Shown here: one piece after another, positions 1 through 7,510 of the stretch
Position numbering within the stretch: the first letter of the stretch is position 1
Layout: every line of letters starts with the position of its first letter
NCBI GenBank assembly: GCA_018712145.1
Contig: DVHJ01000089.1
Coordinates: 1-49,087 of the forward strand
DNA: 49,087 nt
Reading direction: 5' to 3'
Source: Candidatus Faecousia faecigallinarum
GTDB lineage: Bacteria; Bacillota; Clostridia; Oscillospirales; Oscillospiraceae
The notes under the pieces: generated by a model
Seen by the model: the letters and a program-made list of their open reading frames with translations, nothing else
What the model was told of the DNA's origin: nothing
Database searches by the model: none
Made by a program: the position numbers and the translations under genes

Positions 1-1579
1 ACTCATCGGACTCGGCCCGGATGTGAATCCACTGGGTGCCGCTCACGTCCACCTCTACGACAATGGGGGCGGTGGCCCGGTCCAGGGGACCGGAGGTGTA
101 CAAAATGGCGTTGTCATCCCCATAAATGGTAAAGGTAGAGGAATTCTTCTCATCCGGCGCCTCATCGGAAATGGCCAAGGTCAGGCGCAAGGTGGTGTAC
201 TCCCCGCCCAAATAATACTTGGCGTAGCCGTCATCGCCGGTATGCCAGATCTTGTAAAGGTTACCAGGGTTATAGATATTGCCCAGGGTGTCTTCCGTCA
301 CCACCTGCTCCACAATTTGCTGATATTTGTCGTTGGACTCCGAAAGCTTAATGTCGCACAGCCGCACCGGCTTGGCGGCGTTGGTGCTGTTATACAGCTC
401 GGTCAAGGTTCCGTTCCCCGGCAGGGTTGCCTGGGCGTCTTCCAGAATGGAAAGGGCGGTATCATAGTCCCCAGCCTGGGTCAATTCGCTGACCTGCTGC
501 TGAACCGCTGCCACATAGCCATTTTCCGCCGAGGTTTTCAAGGCCTGCAGGTCGGCATCCTCCGGCAGCACCGCCAAGGCATCCTCCAGCAAGGCAAAGG
601 CCTGCGTATACTCCCCGGCGCTGATGGCTTCGTTGGCGGCAGACAGGGCCTCCGACTTGACCTGGCCGGTATAGCCGCTGCTCAGCTCCGTCTGGCGCTG
701 GAGCAGTTCCCCATCCTCCGGGAGGGTTTCCAGGGCCAGCTCCACCATGGTCAGAAACTGCCGGTAGTCCTCCAGGCTGGCCGGTTCCGCCGTCTTGGTG
801 AGGATATCGGTTTTGTAGGCCTGCTTGCAGGCGTCCTTCTGCCGCTGGGCTTCCTCGTAGTGGGGGTCGTCCGCCGGCACCTGGTCAAACTCCTCCAGGG
901 CTTGGACATACTCCCCGTCCTCCATCAGGGCCTGGGCATTTTCAAAGGTGCTCTGGCCCTGGTTCAGGCGGGTCAGGGTTTCCGCGCTTTCCTGGGCCAG
1001 GGTGGACAGGGTTTCGTTGTCCAGTTGGAAAAACGGGGCCAATGCTTCCGCCGCCTGGTCGTAAGTCAGTTCTCCGGTATCGGCTTTCTGGGCAATGGCA
1101 TCAATTTCCCGGGAAAACCGCTCATCGGCGTACCACCGCTGGATGGCAGAATCCGCCACACCGGTGTTGTACAGCTCCACGGCTTGCCCGTACTCTCCCT
1201 TGCCCAGGGCCTGGGCAGAGCGGTAAGCCGGGGAGGTGAGGAACAGGTAAGCCCCGGTTCCCGCCAGGGCCAGAACCAGGACCACCACCACAATGGCAAT
1301 GATCTTCCCCTTCTTCCTCTTTTTCCGGGGACTTTCCGGCTGGGGATATTCCCCTGGGTACCCGCCGGCTGGTTCCTCACCCTGCCGGGGCGGGGGGAAA
1401 TCCGGGGCCTGGGTTTGCTGCCGGTTGGGCTGCTGTCCATTCTGCTGCCGGTTAGGTTGCTGCAAGTTGGGTTGCTGGGCAGCATGCTCACTCTGCTGGA
1501 CAGTCACCGGTGTGCCGCATTTGGGACAGAATTTCGCCCCTTGGCGAAGCTCTGCGCCACAGCTTTTGCAAAACATCAT
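1..1579 (-). CDS. Zinc-ribbon, single-TM protein with NPCBM-like C-terminal domain (partial, C-terminus off window)
   Basis: The gene runs off the left edge of the window; 526 residues are visible. An N-terminal zinc ribbon (C4, C7, C18, C21) is followed by a Gln/Pro/Asn-rich linker, a basic patch and one membrane helix (about residues 93-114). Then comes a long acidic helical stretch with TPR-like repeats built around 'YxxALxxLExAxxxLP'. From about residue 400 there is a beta domain resembling NPCBM (motifs AKYYLGGEY, FTIYGDD, VVEVDVSG). The predicted topology is a cytoplasmic zinc ribbon and an extracytoplasmic repeat/carbohydrate-binding-like domain. The start is an ATG behind AGGAGG; a second ATG follows directly. 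The role is unknown, perhaps envelope sensing. The zinc ribbon resembles those of the neighbouring gene and of the three genes at the right end of the window. Confidence 0.82.
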   Translation of the reverse strand, partial: MMFCKSCGAELRQGAKFCPKCGTPVTVQQSEHAAQQPNLQQPNRQQNGQQPNRQQTQAPDFPPPRQGEEPAGGYPGEYPQPESPRKKRKKGKIIAIVVVVLVLALAGTGAYLFLTSPAYRSAQALGKGEYGQAVELYNTGVADSAIQRWYADERFSREIDAIAQKADTGELTYDQAAEALAPFFQLDNETLSTLAQESAETLTRLNQGQSTFENAQALMEDGEYVQALEEFDQVPADDPHYEEAQRQKDACKQAYKTDILTKTAEPASLEDYRQFLTMVELALETLPEDGELLQRQTELSSGYTGQVKSEALSAANEAISAGEYTQAFALLEDALAVLPEDADLQALKTSAENGYVAAVQQQVSELTQAGDYDTALSILEDAQATLPGNGTLTELYNSTNAAKPVRLCDIKLSESNDKYQQIVEQVVTEDTLGNIYNPGNLYKIWHTGDDGYAKYYLGGEYTTLRLTLAISDEAPDEKNSSTFTIYGDDNAILYTSGPLDRATAPIVVEVDVSGTQWIHIRAESDE

Positions 1580-1611
1580 GTCTTCCTCCTTGTTCTCTCT
1601 TTGTCTAACAA

Positions 1612-2205
1612 TCAGCGGCTGCCGGCCACCCCTGCGCCGCAGTTGGTACAGAAGGTATCCCCCGGGGCCAATTTCGCATGGCAGTTGGGACAGTACTGCT
1701 CTGCCGACGGCTGTTGAGGCTGGACAGGCGGTTGGGCATTGGCAGGCTGTGCCGCCGCCTGCTGGGGCAGGCGGTTGCCGCAGGCCGTGCAGAAAGCGGT
1801 ACCCGGCGCCATCTGTGCGCCGCACACCGGGCAGACAATCTTGGCCCCGGCAAAACCGGTGCTTTTGCCGCAGCTGCTGCAAAACGGCGCGGTAGCGGAG
1901 ACATCCGCCCCGCAATGGGGACACTTAACAATCCCCCGAATGACTTTCACCTGCTCCTGATACTGGCGGATTTGCTCCATCGCACTGTTGATGTAGGCGA
2001 TGCCCTCCCGCTGCTCCGCGTTGGGGTCATCCTTGTGGGCCTCATAGTAGGCCTTACCAATGCCGGCATAGGCGTTGGCAATCTGCCGCTCCAGGTCGGC
2101 AATGGCGCTGTTCAGCTTGGAAACGTCAGAGAAATTCTTCGTTTTCGTGGCAACGCCCTGGCCAAAGTCAGAAACACGGCGTCCTAGCTCTTCAAAAAAA
2201 GCCAT
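1612..2205 (-). CDS. Coiled-coil protein with three zinc ribbons
   Basis: 197 aa. Residues 1-90 are helical and polar (coiled-coil-like, rich in Q, E and K). They are followed by three treble-clef/zinc-ribbon units of the form CPxCGxx(8)FCxxCG: C95/C98/C109/C112, C125/C128/C139/C142, and a third near residues 172-190. A Pro/Gln/Ala linker precedes the last unit. There is no signal peptide or membrane helix, so it should be cytoplasmic. I start it at MAFFEELGRR because GGAGGAA lies just upstream; the longer reading frame extends through the promoter. It lies 32 bp upstream of the NPCBM-type gene in the same direction, probably in one operon. Function unknown; a nucleic-acid or protein-binding scaffold is a guess. 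Confidence 0.82.
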   Translation of the reverse strand: MAFFEELGRRVSDFGQGVATKTKNFSDVSKLNSAIADLERQIANAYAGIGKAYYEAHKDDPNAEQREGIAYINSAMEQIRQYQEQVKVIRGIVKCPHCGADVSATAPFCSSCGKSTGFAGAKIVCPVCGAQMAPGTAFCTACGNRLPQQAAAQPANAQPPVQPQQPSAEQYCPNCHAKLAPGDTFCTNCGAGVAGSR

Positions 2206-2311
2206 ATACAAATTCCTCCATATGTGAAAATTGCCGGGTACTTGTCCAGCGGTTCTATGGCAGTATATGCAGCCGGCGGAGCAAATGCCCCCCAGTTTGT
2301 CAACTGACACA

Positions 2312-2340
2312 ATTATACACATTCCCCTGGAAAATTGCAA
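2312..2340 (-). promoter_or_regulatory. Sigma-A promoter for the two zinc-ribbon genes
   Basis: Minus strand: -35 TTGCAA at 2335-2340, a 17-bp spacer, -10 TATAAT at 2312-2317. It reads toward the gene that starts at 2205, with a leader of about 100 nt. Confidence 0.6.
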
Positions 2341-2495
2341 TAGGTTTGGCCGCATTTTCGCTAGTTTGGCTATTGGCAAAAGCCCGGGAATATCTTCCTG
2401 CCGGCAAAAATTTCCCGTGTTTTGTCCGAAATGGCGAGAACTTCCCGCACATTTGGACTTGCTGTCAAGAATAAGCTTGCATAAGGGGTGAGGTC

Positions 2496-3131
2496 ATGAT
2501 TTCTGCAATCCTGATGTTAAGCAATATGCTCTGTTCCCTGCGGTTAAACAGCGGCAGCTTTCCCAAGCCGCTGTCCCCCACCGAGGAGAAAGCCTACCTG
2601 GAACGTGCCGCTGCCGGTGATCTGGAAGCCCGGAATATCCTCATTGAGCGAAACCTTCGCCTGGTGGCCCACATCATGAAAAAATATTACGCGCAAACGG
2701 CAGATCAGGAAGACTTAATCTCCATTGGCACCATCGGCTTGATCAAAGCCATTTCCACCTTTGATGCAGGTAAGGGCATTCGCCTGGCCACCTATGCTGC
2801 CCGGTGCGTAGAAAATGAAATTCTGATGCACTTCCGCAGCCAACGGAAAAGCGCCTCGGATGTATCTCTGTCGGATTACATTGAGACCGGAAAAGACGGC
2901 ACGCCGCTGTCCCTGATGGACGTGGTCAGCCAGGATGTGGATCTGTTTGAGGAGATCAGCACTCAGGAGGATGTACGCTTGCTAAGCCGGTACATGGATC
3001 AGGTGCTGGACAGCCGGGAACGGCAGGTACTGCGCCTGCGGTATGGCCTGGGCGGCAGGGAGCCCCTTCCCCAGCGGGAAGTGGCTCAGCAATGCGGTGT
3101 CAGCCGGTCGTATGTATCCCGCCGGGGCTAA
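2496..3131 (+). CDS. sigK: RNA polymerase sporulation sigma factor SigK, N-terminal segment (interrupted by skin-like element)
   Basis: Late mother-cell sigma factor, closely similar to Bacillus SigK as I recall that sequence: SFPKPLS then EEK, NLRLVAHIMKKY, DLISIGTIGLIKAI, TYAARCVENEILMHFR, VLRLRYGLGG. The first ~20 residues are hydrophobic (MISAILMLSNMLCSLRL), consistent with a cleavable pro-sequence of the SpoIVFB-processed type. The start is an ATG behind GGGGTGAGG. The host reading frame is intact to codon 206 (tyrosine of SRSYVSR); the remaining residues 207-211 and the TAA at 3129-3131 lie in the inserted element. This removes the end of the region 4.2 recognition helix. The missing 24 residues lie at 7523-7597. 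Joined, they give a 230-aa SigK. The protein as encoded here should not recognise -35 elements until the DNA is rejoined. Confidence 0.95.
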   Translation: MISAILMLSNMLCSLRLNSGSFPKPLSPTEEKAYLERAAAGDLEARNILIERNLRLVAHIMKKYYAQTADQEDLISIGTIGLIKAISTFDAGKGIRLATYAARCVENEILMHFRSQRKSASDVSLSDYIETGKDGTPLSLMDVVSQDVDLFEEISTQEDVRLLSRYMDQVLDSRERQVLRLRYGLGGREPLPQREVAQQCGVSRSYVSRRG

Positions 3132-3138
3132 GGTAAGC
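3112..3138 (+). other. attL: left junction of the sigK element
   Basis: The shared core ATGTATC occupies 3112-3118, with the presumed crossover dinucleotide GT at 3114-3115. From 3116 rightwards the element arm starts ATCCCGCCGGGGCTAAGG and ends at 3138. It is the exact inverted complement of the arm at 7500-7522. The sequence left of the GT is sigK coding sequence. Confidence 0.9.
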
Positions 3139-3157
3139 GGCCAAACGGATCACAAGG

Positions 3158-3205
3158 GGCACCTAGGGCAAATTGCGCGATAGCATGCGGATTCGCCTTA
3201 GGTGC
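3158..3205. repeat. Imperfect inverted repeat near the left end of the element
   Basis: GCACCTAGGGCAAATTGC reads inward and is matched imperfectly by GGATTCGCCTTAGGTGC. It resembles the internal hairpin of the MITE-like repeats further on. Confidence 0.4.
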
Positions 3206-3233
3206 TGTTTTTGTTTAGTGCTTCTGCAAGGAA

Positions 3234-3376
3234 GCGGATTGCCACGCCTCGTCGCCTCAAAGTCCGCCATGCCCTGCTCCGGCCAGAGAACTGGTGGAAA
3301 ACGTCCTTGCTATGCATACACGCTTCCGTCTTTCACCTGTCATTGCGAGAAGCAAAGCGACGGGACAATCCGTTCT
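3234..3376 (+). repeat. 143-bp direct repeat, copy 1
   Basis: It runs from GCGGATTGCCACGCCTCGTC to ACAATCCGTTCT and is repeated at 3588-3730 with the same length and only a few substitutions. It contains the REP-like words GGATTGCC and TGTCATTGCGA. No credible reading frame. Confidence 0.85.
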
Positions 3377-3520
3377 CCCTGCGGCAGCACAAAACAAAAA
3401 GTAATACTTTGGGCGAATACGAAAAGCACGGCGAATTTGCCCTAAGTACTACTGACATGTCAGGTATTTCTGCGAGGAAGCGGATTGCCACACCAGTGTG
3501 CGCACTGGTTCGCAATGACA
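3338..3520. repeat. MITE-like palindromic repeat, 183 bp
   Basis: Perfect 11-bp terminal inverted repeats TGTCATTGCGA (3338-3348) and TCGCAATGACA (3510-3520). Inside, an imperfect hairpin (around 3399-3455, AGTAATACTTTGGGCGAAT against ATTTGCCCTAAGTACT) lies between two REP-like halves. The same layout recurs at 43147-43327. There is no transposase, so mobilisation would have to be in trans. Confidence 0.6.
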
Positions 3521-3587
3521 TGCAGAAGGCGGGGGCGTGGCTATGTTTGTAAGGACGTTTCCGCAATGGACACTCTGGGCAGGGGAC

Positions 3588-3730
3588 GCGGATTGCCACA
3601 CCTCGTCGCCTCAAAGTCCGCCATTCCCTGCTCCGGCCAAAGAACTGGCGGAAAACGTCCTTGCTATGCGTACACGCTTCCGTCTTTCACCTGTCATTGC
3701 GAGGAGCAAAGCGACGGGACAATCCGTTCT
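3588..3730 (+). repeat. 143-bp direct repeat, copy 2
   Basis: Near-identical partner of 3234-3376, same orientation and length, with 211 bp between the two copies. Recombination between them could delete the material between. Confidence 0.85.
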
Positions 3731-3755
3731 TCTTCGGGATAGCCCCAAAAATGCT

Positions 3756-3801
3756 GGGACTGCCACAGCATGATTTTGGAAAATCATGCTGTGGCAGTCC
3801 C
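3756..3801 (-). terminator. Terminator hairpin for the element's regulatory operon
   Basis: A perfect 22-bp inverted repeat with a 2-nt loop (GGGACTGCCACAGCATGATT and its complement), 24 bp after the DUF4367 stop codon. On the minus strand it is followed by AGCATTTTTGG. It is also close enough to perfect to be a repeat relic. Confidence 0.65.
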
Positions 3802-3824
3802 GTATATCCTTTGGCTTGGGCCGA

Positions 3825-4694
3825 CTATGCGCCGCCAAAGTGCGCCACAATTTCGGCCAAAACCGCCTTGGACTCCGCGCCAACTATGCTGACGGTATAT
3901 CCACAATCCGACCATACCCCGGTCCACAGCCCTTTGTTGGAAAACAGATAAAATTCCCGCCCATGGCTGATTAAGGTTTCCGCGTCCCCGGCGTCTTTCT
4001 CATAGAAAGAGGCAGTCACCGCCTCGGGGTACAGATTGGCCTCTATGGTAATTTGCAAGTGGCGGCCGTCCGCTCCAGAAAATGTCAAACGCAGTCCCCT
4101 GGTGGCGAAAGTATCCAATTGCTTCTGTTCAACTAGCTGGTAGCCCTCCGGCAACCACGTTGGCACAAACTCCGTTGGCAGTTCCTGCTGAGTCAATGCC
4201 TGCCGCAACGCCTCATCCGTTTCCGCTGAAGTTGTCGCACCGGGCAGATCCGCCGAATCTTCCCCGCCGGCAGTTGAGAAGCGGAAAATACTGTCCGTCC
4301 AGTGGGCCAAGGTACCAAACACATCCACCCCGGCAGCCTGTGCGGCAACCAACACCAAAAGCGCAATGGCCAAACACGCCGCAATTTGGGTCAACCATCG
4401 AAACCTGCGGGATTTTTGCCGAGCAGCTGCAGGCGCAGCACGGCAGCTAGAATACAATTCCTGCCCCATCCCGTCCGGCGTATTATAATATTGCTCCAGT
4501 TTTTCCAGGGCACGCTGGGTGTCTATCTCCCCGGGCTGCTTTCTCTGCTGCAAGATATCCAGTATGCACTGCACCGTCTCGGTATCCACTTCATCCTCCA
4601 AGCTAAGCAGAAGCATATGCTCCAGCTGAGCCGTCGGCAGCTGTTCAAGCTTGGCCCGGCGCCCGACTTTTGTATCAGCCATGATGAGTATCAT
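3825..4694 (-). CDS. DUF4367-type membrane protein, probable anti-sigma factor
   Basis: About 289 aa. The N-terminal ~100 residues are cytoplasmic and helical (LEQLPTAQLEHMLLLSLEDE), then one membrane helix (IAACLAIALLVLVAAQAAG), then an extracytoplasmic part. The C-terminal part matches DUF4367 in style: PTEFVPTWLPEGYQLVEQ, LQITIEANL, GREFYLFSNKG, a beta-rich fold common in partners of ECF sigma factors. It lies 31 bp downstream of the ECF gene, in the same operon, and ends just before a strong hairpin. Start uncertain: ATG 4694 sits close behind AAAGGGGG, while ATG 4682 (MADTKVGRR) is the alternative. The anti-sigma role is inferred from topology and context. Confidence 0.8.
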   Translation of the reverse strand: MILIMADTKVGRRAKLEQLPTAQLEHMLLLSLEDEVDTETVQCILDILQQRKQPGEIDTQRALEKLEQYYNTPDGMGQELYSSCRAAPAAARQKSRRFRWLTQIAACLAIALLVLVAAQAAGVDVFGTLAHWTDSIFRFSTAGGEDSADLPGATTSAETDEALRQALTQQELPTEFVPTWLPEGYQLVEQKQLDTFATRGLRLTFSGADGRHLQITIEANLYPEAVTASFYEKDAGDAETLISHGREFYLFSNKGLWTGVWSDCGYTVSIVGAESKAVLAEIVAHFGGA

Positions 4695-4725
4695 TTCCCC
4701 CTTTATTGATGCATTTACTATGTAG

Positions 4726-5244
4726 CTATTTGCCTTTTGACCATTCATCCGGAAATGCTTCCCGCAATTTCTGGCGGATGCGCTGCAGCCGCTTCCGGCA
4801 GGCCCAAACCGTAATGCCGAACTTCTCCGCCAATTGCACATATTGCCAATTCTCCATGTAACGGAGCCTCAACAGCTGGTAATCCTCCGGCGGCAGCACC
4901 TGCTGGATGGACAGTAAAAGCAAATGCGTATCGCCGCCCAGAGACATCTGGCTGCCATCCGGCAAATCAACCGGTGTTTCCCGATCATCCAGGGAAATGG
5001 TAGGCCATTCATTTGCCCGAATGCCCCGCAGGTAATTCCCAATTTTGTTCCGCAATACCTGAATTAGCCAACCCTTTGGATTCTCATGCCCCTGAACAAC
5101 CTCAATCCGCACAAAGGCGGTATGGAAGGTATCCATCACCAGGTCTTCTGCCAAATAAGAGTCGTGGAGTATCGACATGGCATACAGGTACAGGGCAGAA
5201 TATTGCGCCTGCACCAGCTGCTGATAAAATTCTTTCGAATTCAT
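4726..5244 (-). CDS. ECF-type RNA polymerase sigma factor
   Basis: 172 aa. Region 2 is seen as LYLYAMSILHDSYLAEDLVMDTFHTAF and NPKGWLIQVLRNKIGNYLR. Region 4 is seen as LPPEDYQLLRLRYMENWQYVQLAEKFG followed by a helix-turn-helix ending KRLQRIRQKLREAF. I choose ATG 5244 because AGGTGG lies 5 nt upstream; GTG 5253 is an in-frame alternative. It sits between a Cro/CI regulator and a DUF4367 membrane protein, a typical sigma/anti-sigma arrangement. Because it is carried by an element expected to leave the mother-cell chromosome, this regulon would be lost there unless the circle persists. Confidence 0.9.
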   Translation of the reverse strand: MNSKEFYQQLVQAQYSALYLYAMSILHDSYLAEDLVMDTFHTAFVRIEVVQGHENPKGWLIQVLRNKIGNYLRGIRANEWPTISLDDRETPVDLPDGSQMSLGGDTHLLLLSIQQVLPPEDYQLLRLRYMENWQYVQLAEKFGITVWACRKRLQRIRQKLREAFPDEWSKGK

Positions 5245-5276
5245 CCAATCCACCTACACATCTTGATATAACCCAT

Positions 5277-5621
5277 TTATCCTTTTTCACCTTTACAGGT
5301 AAAGTGCTCTGTACAGAGGCGAACCATTGCCGCAATGGCTTCCACATATTCTGCGGGCTCGTCCGCCAGCAGCCGCTGGATCGTTGCCATCTGGGAAGCC
5401 GGATCATTTCTAAAAATCAATGCATCGCAGCTAACTTGCAGCGATTTTGCCGCTGCAACCAATGTGCTGATTTTCATCCGCTTCTCTCCCCGCTCTACGC
5501 GGGAAATGAATGCAGGCGTTACATTAATTTTATCGGCAAGCTGGGCTTGTGTCAAGCCCGCTTCTACGCGATATCTGGCCATATTTTCCCCAATTTGTTT
5601 GGCGAGGGCTGCTTCATCCAT
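5277..5621 (-). CDS. Cro/CI-family (XRE) transcriptional regulator
   Basis: 114 aa. The helix-turn-helix lies in residues ~8-62 (ENMARYRVEAGLTQAQLADKINVTPAFISRVERGEKR), followed by a short C-terminal helical region. ATG with AAGGGGA upstream. It is the first gene of the minus-strand operon in the element, divergent from the recombinase genes. It may repress one or both divergent promoters in the 5622-5792 interval. That role is inferred from position. Confidence 0.9.
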   Translation of the reverse strand: MDEAALAKQIGENMARYRVEAGLTQAQLADKINVTPAFISRVERGEKRMKISTLVAAAKSLQVSCDALIFRNDPASQMATIQRLLADEPAEYVEAIAAMVRLCTEHFTCKGEKG

Positions 5622-5659
5622 CGTCCGTGTCCCCTTGGCAATACGTTAATTTTAGTCAC

Positions 5660-5665
5660 ATTATA
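5660..5665 (-). promoter_or_regulatory. -10 box of the element's regulatory operon
   Basis: TATAAT on the minus strand, 39 bp upstream of the XRE start codon. No good -35 at the usual distance (TGTAAT at best), suggesting an activator or weak promoter. Confidence 0.4.
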
Positions 5666-5705
5666 TTGTCCAACGGGAAGAAATTACAGGCACCAGCGGT
5701 GCTAA

Positions 5706-5719
5706 TTTGGTTTACCAAA
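5706..5719. promoter_or_regulatory. Candidate operator in the divergent region
   Basis: Palindrome TTTGGT-TT-ACCAAA between the XRE gene and the recombinase operon, suited in size to a Cro/CI dimer. No experimental or comparative support. Confidence 0.3.
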
Positions 5720-5792
5720 ATTGGATTGCCCCACCTCCGCCGGGATATCCACCCGCCGGCATACATAGATTTAGCGGTAAGGAGGGATATAC

Positions 5793-5924
5793 ATGCCAAA
5801 TTCAGCAATCGAAGTTCACTGTATATTTTCGGACGGCGGCTGCAACATTGCCGGTATTGTGGCGGAGGCATTTCGCCTATACTTGTGTTATACACTGCAG
5901 GAACAGCAATGCACCGGCAACTAG
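5793..5924 (+). CDS. Small 43-aa protein coupled to the recombinase
   Basis: Begins MPNSAIEVHCIFSDGGCN and ends LQEQQCTGN. It has the best ribosome-binding site in the element (AAGGAGG, 8 nt before ATG). Its last 16 nt overlap the recombinase start, so translation of the two is probably coupled. It contains three cysteines near the N-terminal half and a hydrophobic helix AGIVAEAFRLYLCYTL. I recognise no family. A recombination directionality factor or a regulatory ORF is a possibility only. Confidence 0.65.
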   Translation: MPNSAIEVHCIFSDGGCNIAGIVAEAFRLYLCYTLQEQQCTGN

Positions 5925-7510
5925 GAGGCGCATACCAGGCCGCCCTGTATATCCGCCTATCCAAAGAAGACGAGAAAGAAGGGCCGTCGGAAAGCGTCAG
6001 CAATCAGCAGTCTCTATTGGAGGCGTTTGTCCGGCAGCACCAGCTGTCCGTTTACGACACTTATATTGATGACGGATGGAGCGGGACAAATTTTGACCGG
6101 CCGGCATTTCAGCGGATGATCCGAGACATTGAGGCAAAACGGGTTAACTTGGTCATTACCAAGGACCTAAGCCGTCTGGGCAGGGATTACATCCTCACCG
6201 GGCACTACATGGAGCGGTATTTTCCCGAACATGGGGTGCGGTATATTTCCCTGTTGGACGGCATTGACACCGGGGTGGAGTCCACCGCCAACGACATCAC
6301 CCCGTTTCGGGCAATTATGAACGACATGTACGCCAAAGACATCTCTAAGAAGATCAAAAGCGTTAAACGGGATAAGCAGCGCCAGGGATTGTTCATCGGC
6401 GGCAAACCGGTCTACGGCTATCAGATGCATCCCACCGAGAAAAACCGAATTGTGATTGACGAAGGGGCTGCGCCCACGGTGCGCCGCATATTTACCATGG
6501 CGCTGTCCGGAATGAGCTGCCGGCAAATCGCTGCCCAGCTAAACCGGGAGGGCATACCCTCCCCTGCCGCCTACGCTGGGCTGACGGTTTCCCGGCCGGG
6601 CCCACACACCGGGCAGTGGAGCGGCGAGCGAATCTCGGAAATGCTGCAAAATGAAACCTATATCGGCCACATGGTCCAGGGCCGCAGGGTAAAAATCAGC
6701 TATAAGTCCCGGAAATGCCAGCATCAACCCAAGGAAAATTGGGTCGTCGTGACGGGGACCCACCCGCCGCTAATCAGCCAAGAGACGTTTGACCAAGTGG
6801 GAAAGCTGGTGAGCAGCCGGAAACACACCCGCCAGCGGACATATGACTTCCTACTAAAAGGGCTGATTTTCTGCCACGAGTGCGGCTGTCCGCTAGGCGT
6901 GGTAAACCGGAAAAACGCCAAGGGAGAAGACGTACTGTATTTTCTCTGCGGAACTTACCGGCAGTTCACCCAGGCACGGCGTTGCACCAGCCACTGCATC
7001 CAGGTGCAGCGGGTGACCGGCGCAGTCATCGACACGCTGAGCGGGATATGCAGGCCCTGGCTGCAGCCGGAGTGGCTGCTGCCCGCTGCAACGGCGGCGG
7101 CAAAAAACGCCGCCTGTTCCCCCGGCGTACAGCCTGGCCAAATTCAGCGGCTCACTGCCCACCTGGAGCAGCTATACATGGACCGGCTAAACGGCCTGCT
7201 GGCCGAAGGGGATTTTCAGCGCATCTACCGGCGGGTAAGCCGGGAGCGGGAGGCGCTGGAAGCCCGACAGCGTTTTTGGCAGCAATCCTGCAACACCTCT
7301 GCCGGAGAGCGGGCCAAAGCGCTGGTGCAGCAGTTCTTGGACGGCGCTTTGGCCAACCGGCAGCTGCTATGCAGCCTGATCCAGCGGGTGGAGCTGACGG
7401 AAAACAAAACCGTGCTGCTCATCCTCCGGTGCCGGCAGCCAACGGCGGAGGATGGTTTAACCGTCTCGATCCCGCCGGAAAACGGCGGCTCCCCCGGCGG
7501 CTTACCTTAG
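5909..7510 (+). CDS. Large serine recombinase (sigK-element recombinase, SpoIVCA-like)
   Basis: 533 aa. The N-terminal resolvase domain has the catalytic serine S18 in YIRLSKED, plus ESVSNQQ, DDGWSGTNFDRPAF, TKDLSRLGRDYILTGHYMER and NDITPFRAIMNDMYAKDIS. A recombinase domain (GKPVYGYQMHP, VRRIFTMALSGMSCRQIAAQLN) follows. A zinc ribbon starts at C322/C325 (FCHECGCPLG) and closes with later cysteines (LCGTY, RRCTSHCI), then a coiled-coil region with ALEARQRFW. ATG 5909 has only weak AGGA upstream and depends on coupling to the 43-aa ORF. The final codons and TAG (7508-7510) lie within the right attachment arm. It is expected to join attL and attR to rebuild sigK. Similar to clostridial transposon recombinases of the TnpX type as well. 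Confidence 0.93.
   Translation: MHRQLGGAYQAALYIRLSKEDEKEGPSESVSNQQSLLEAFVRQHQLSVYDTYIDDGWSGTNFDRPAFQRMIRDIEAKRVNLVITKDLSRLGRDYILTGHYMERYFPEHGVRYISLLDGIDTGVESTANDITPFRAIMNDMYAKDISKKIKSVKRDKQRQGLFIGGKPVYGYQMHPTEKNRIVIDEGAAPTVRRIFTMALSGMSCRQIAAQLNREGIPSPAAYAGLTVSRPGPHTGQWSGERISEMLQNETYIGHMVQGRRVKISYKSRKCQHQPKENWVVVTGTHPPLISQETFDQVGKLVSSRKHTRQRTYDFLLKGLIFCHECGCPLGVVNRKNAKGEDVLYFLCGTYRQFTQARRCTSHCIQVQRVTGAVIDTLSGICRPWLQPEWLLPAATAAAKNAACSPGVQPGQIQRLTAHLEQLYMDRLNGLLAEGDFQRIYRRVSREREALEARQRFWQQSCNTSAGERAKALVQQFLDGALANRQLLCSLIQRVELTENKTVLLILRCRQPTAEDGLTVSIPPENGGSPGGLP

Noticed and set aside
23-1717. 564-codon open frame on the plus strand
   Set aside because: Low-complexity Gly/Leu/Gln translation; it is the complement of the real minus-strand zinc-ribbon/NPCBM gene.
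2496-3131. SigK as a decayed pseudogene ended by a random stop
   Set aside because: The lost end is present downstream in the right frame at a serine-recombinase junction with matching arms, which fits an intervening element instead.
3138-3755. CRISPR-like array from the repeats in the sigK element
   Set aside because: The repeats are long, irregularly spaced and palindromic, without regular unique spacers or cas genes; they are MITE/REP-like.
5755-5770. GCATACATA as a sigma-E type -10 for the recombinase operon
   Set aside because: It resembles CATACA-T, but no matching -35 sits 13-15 bp upstream (GGATATC is only about 10 bp away). Not enough to call a mother-cell promoter.
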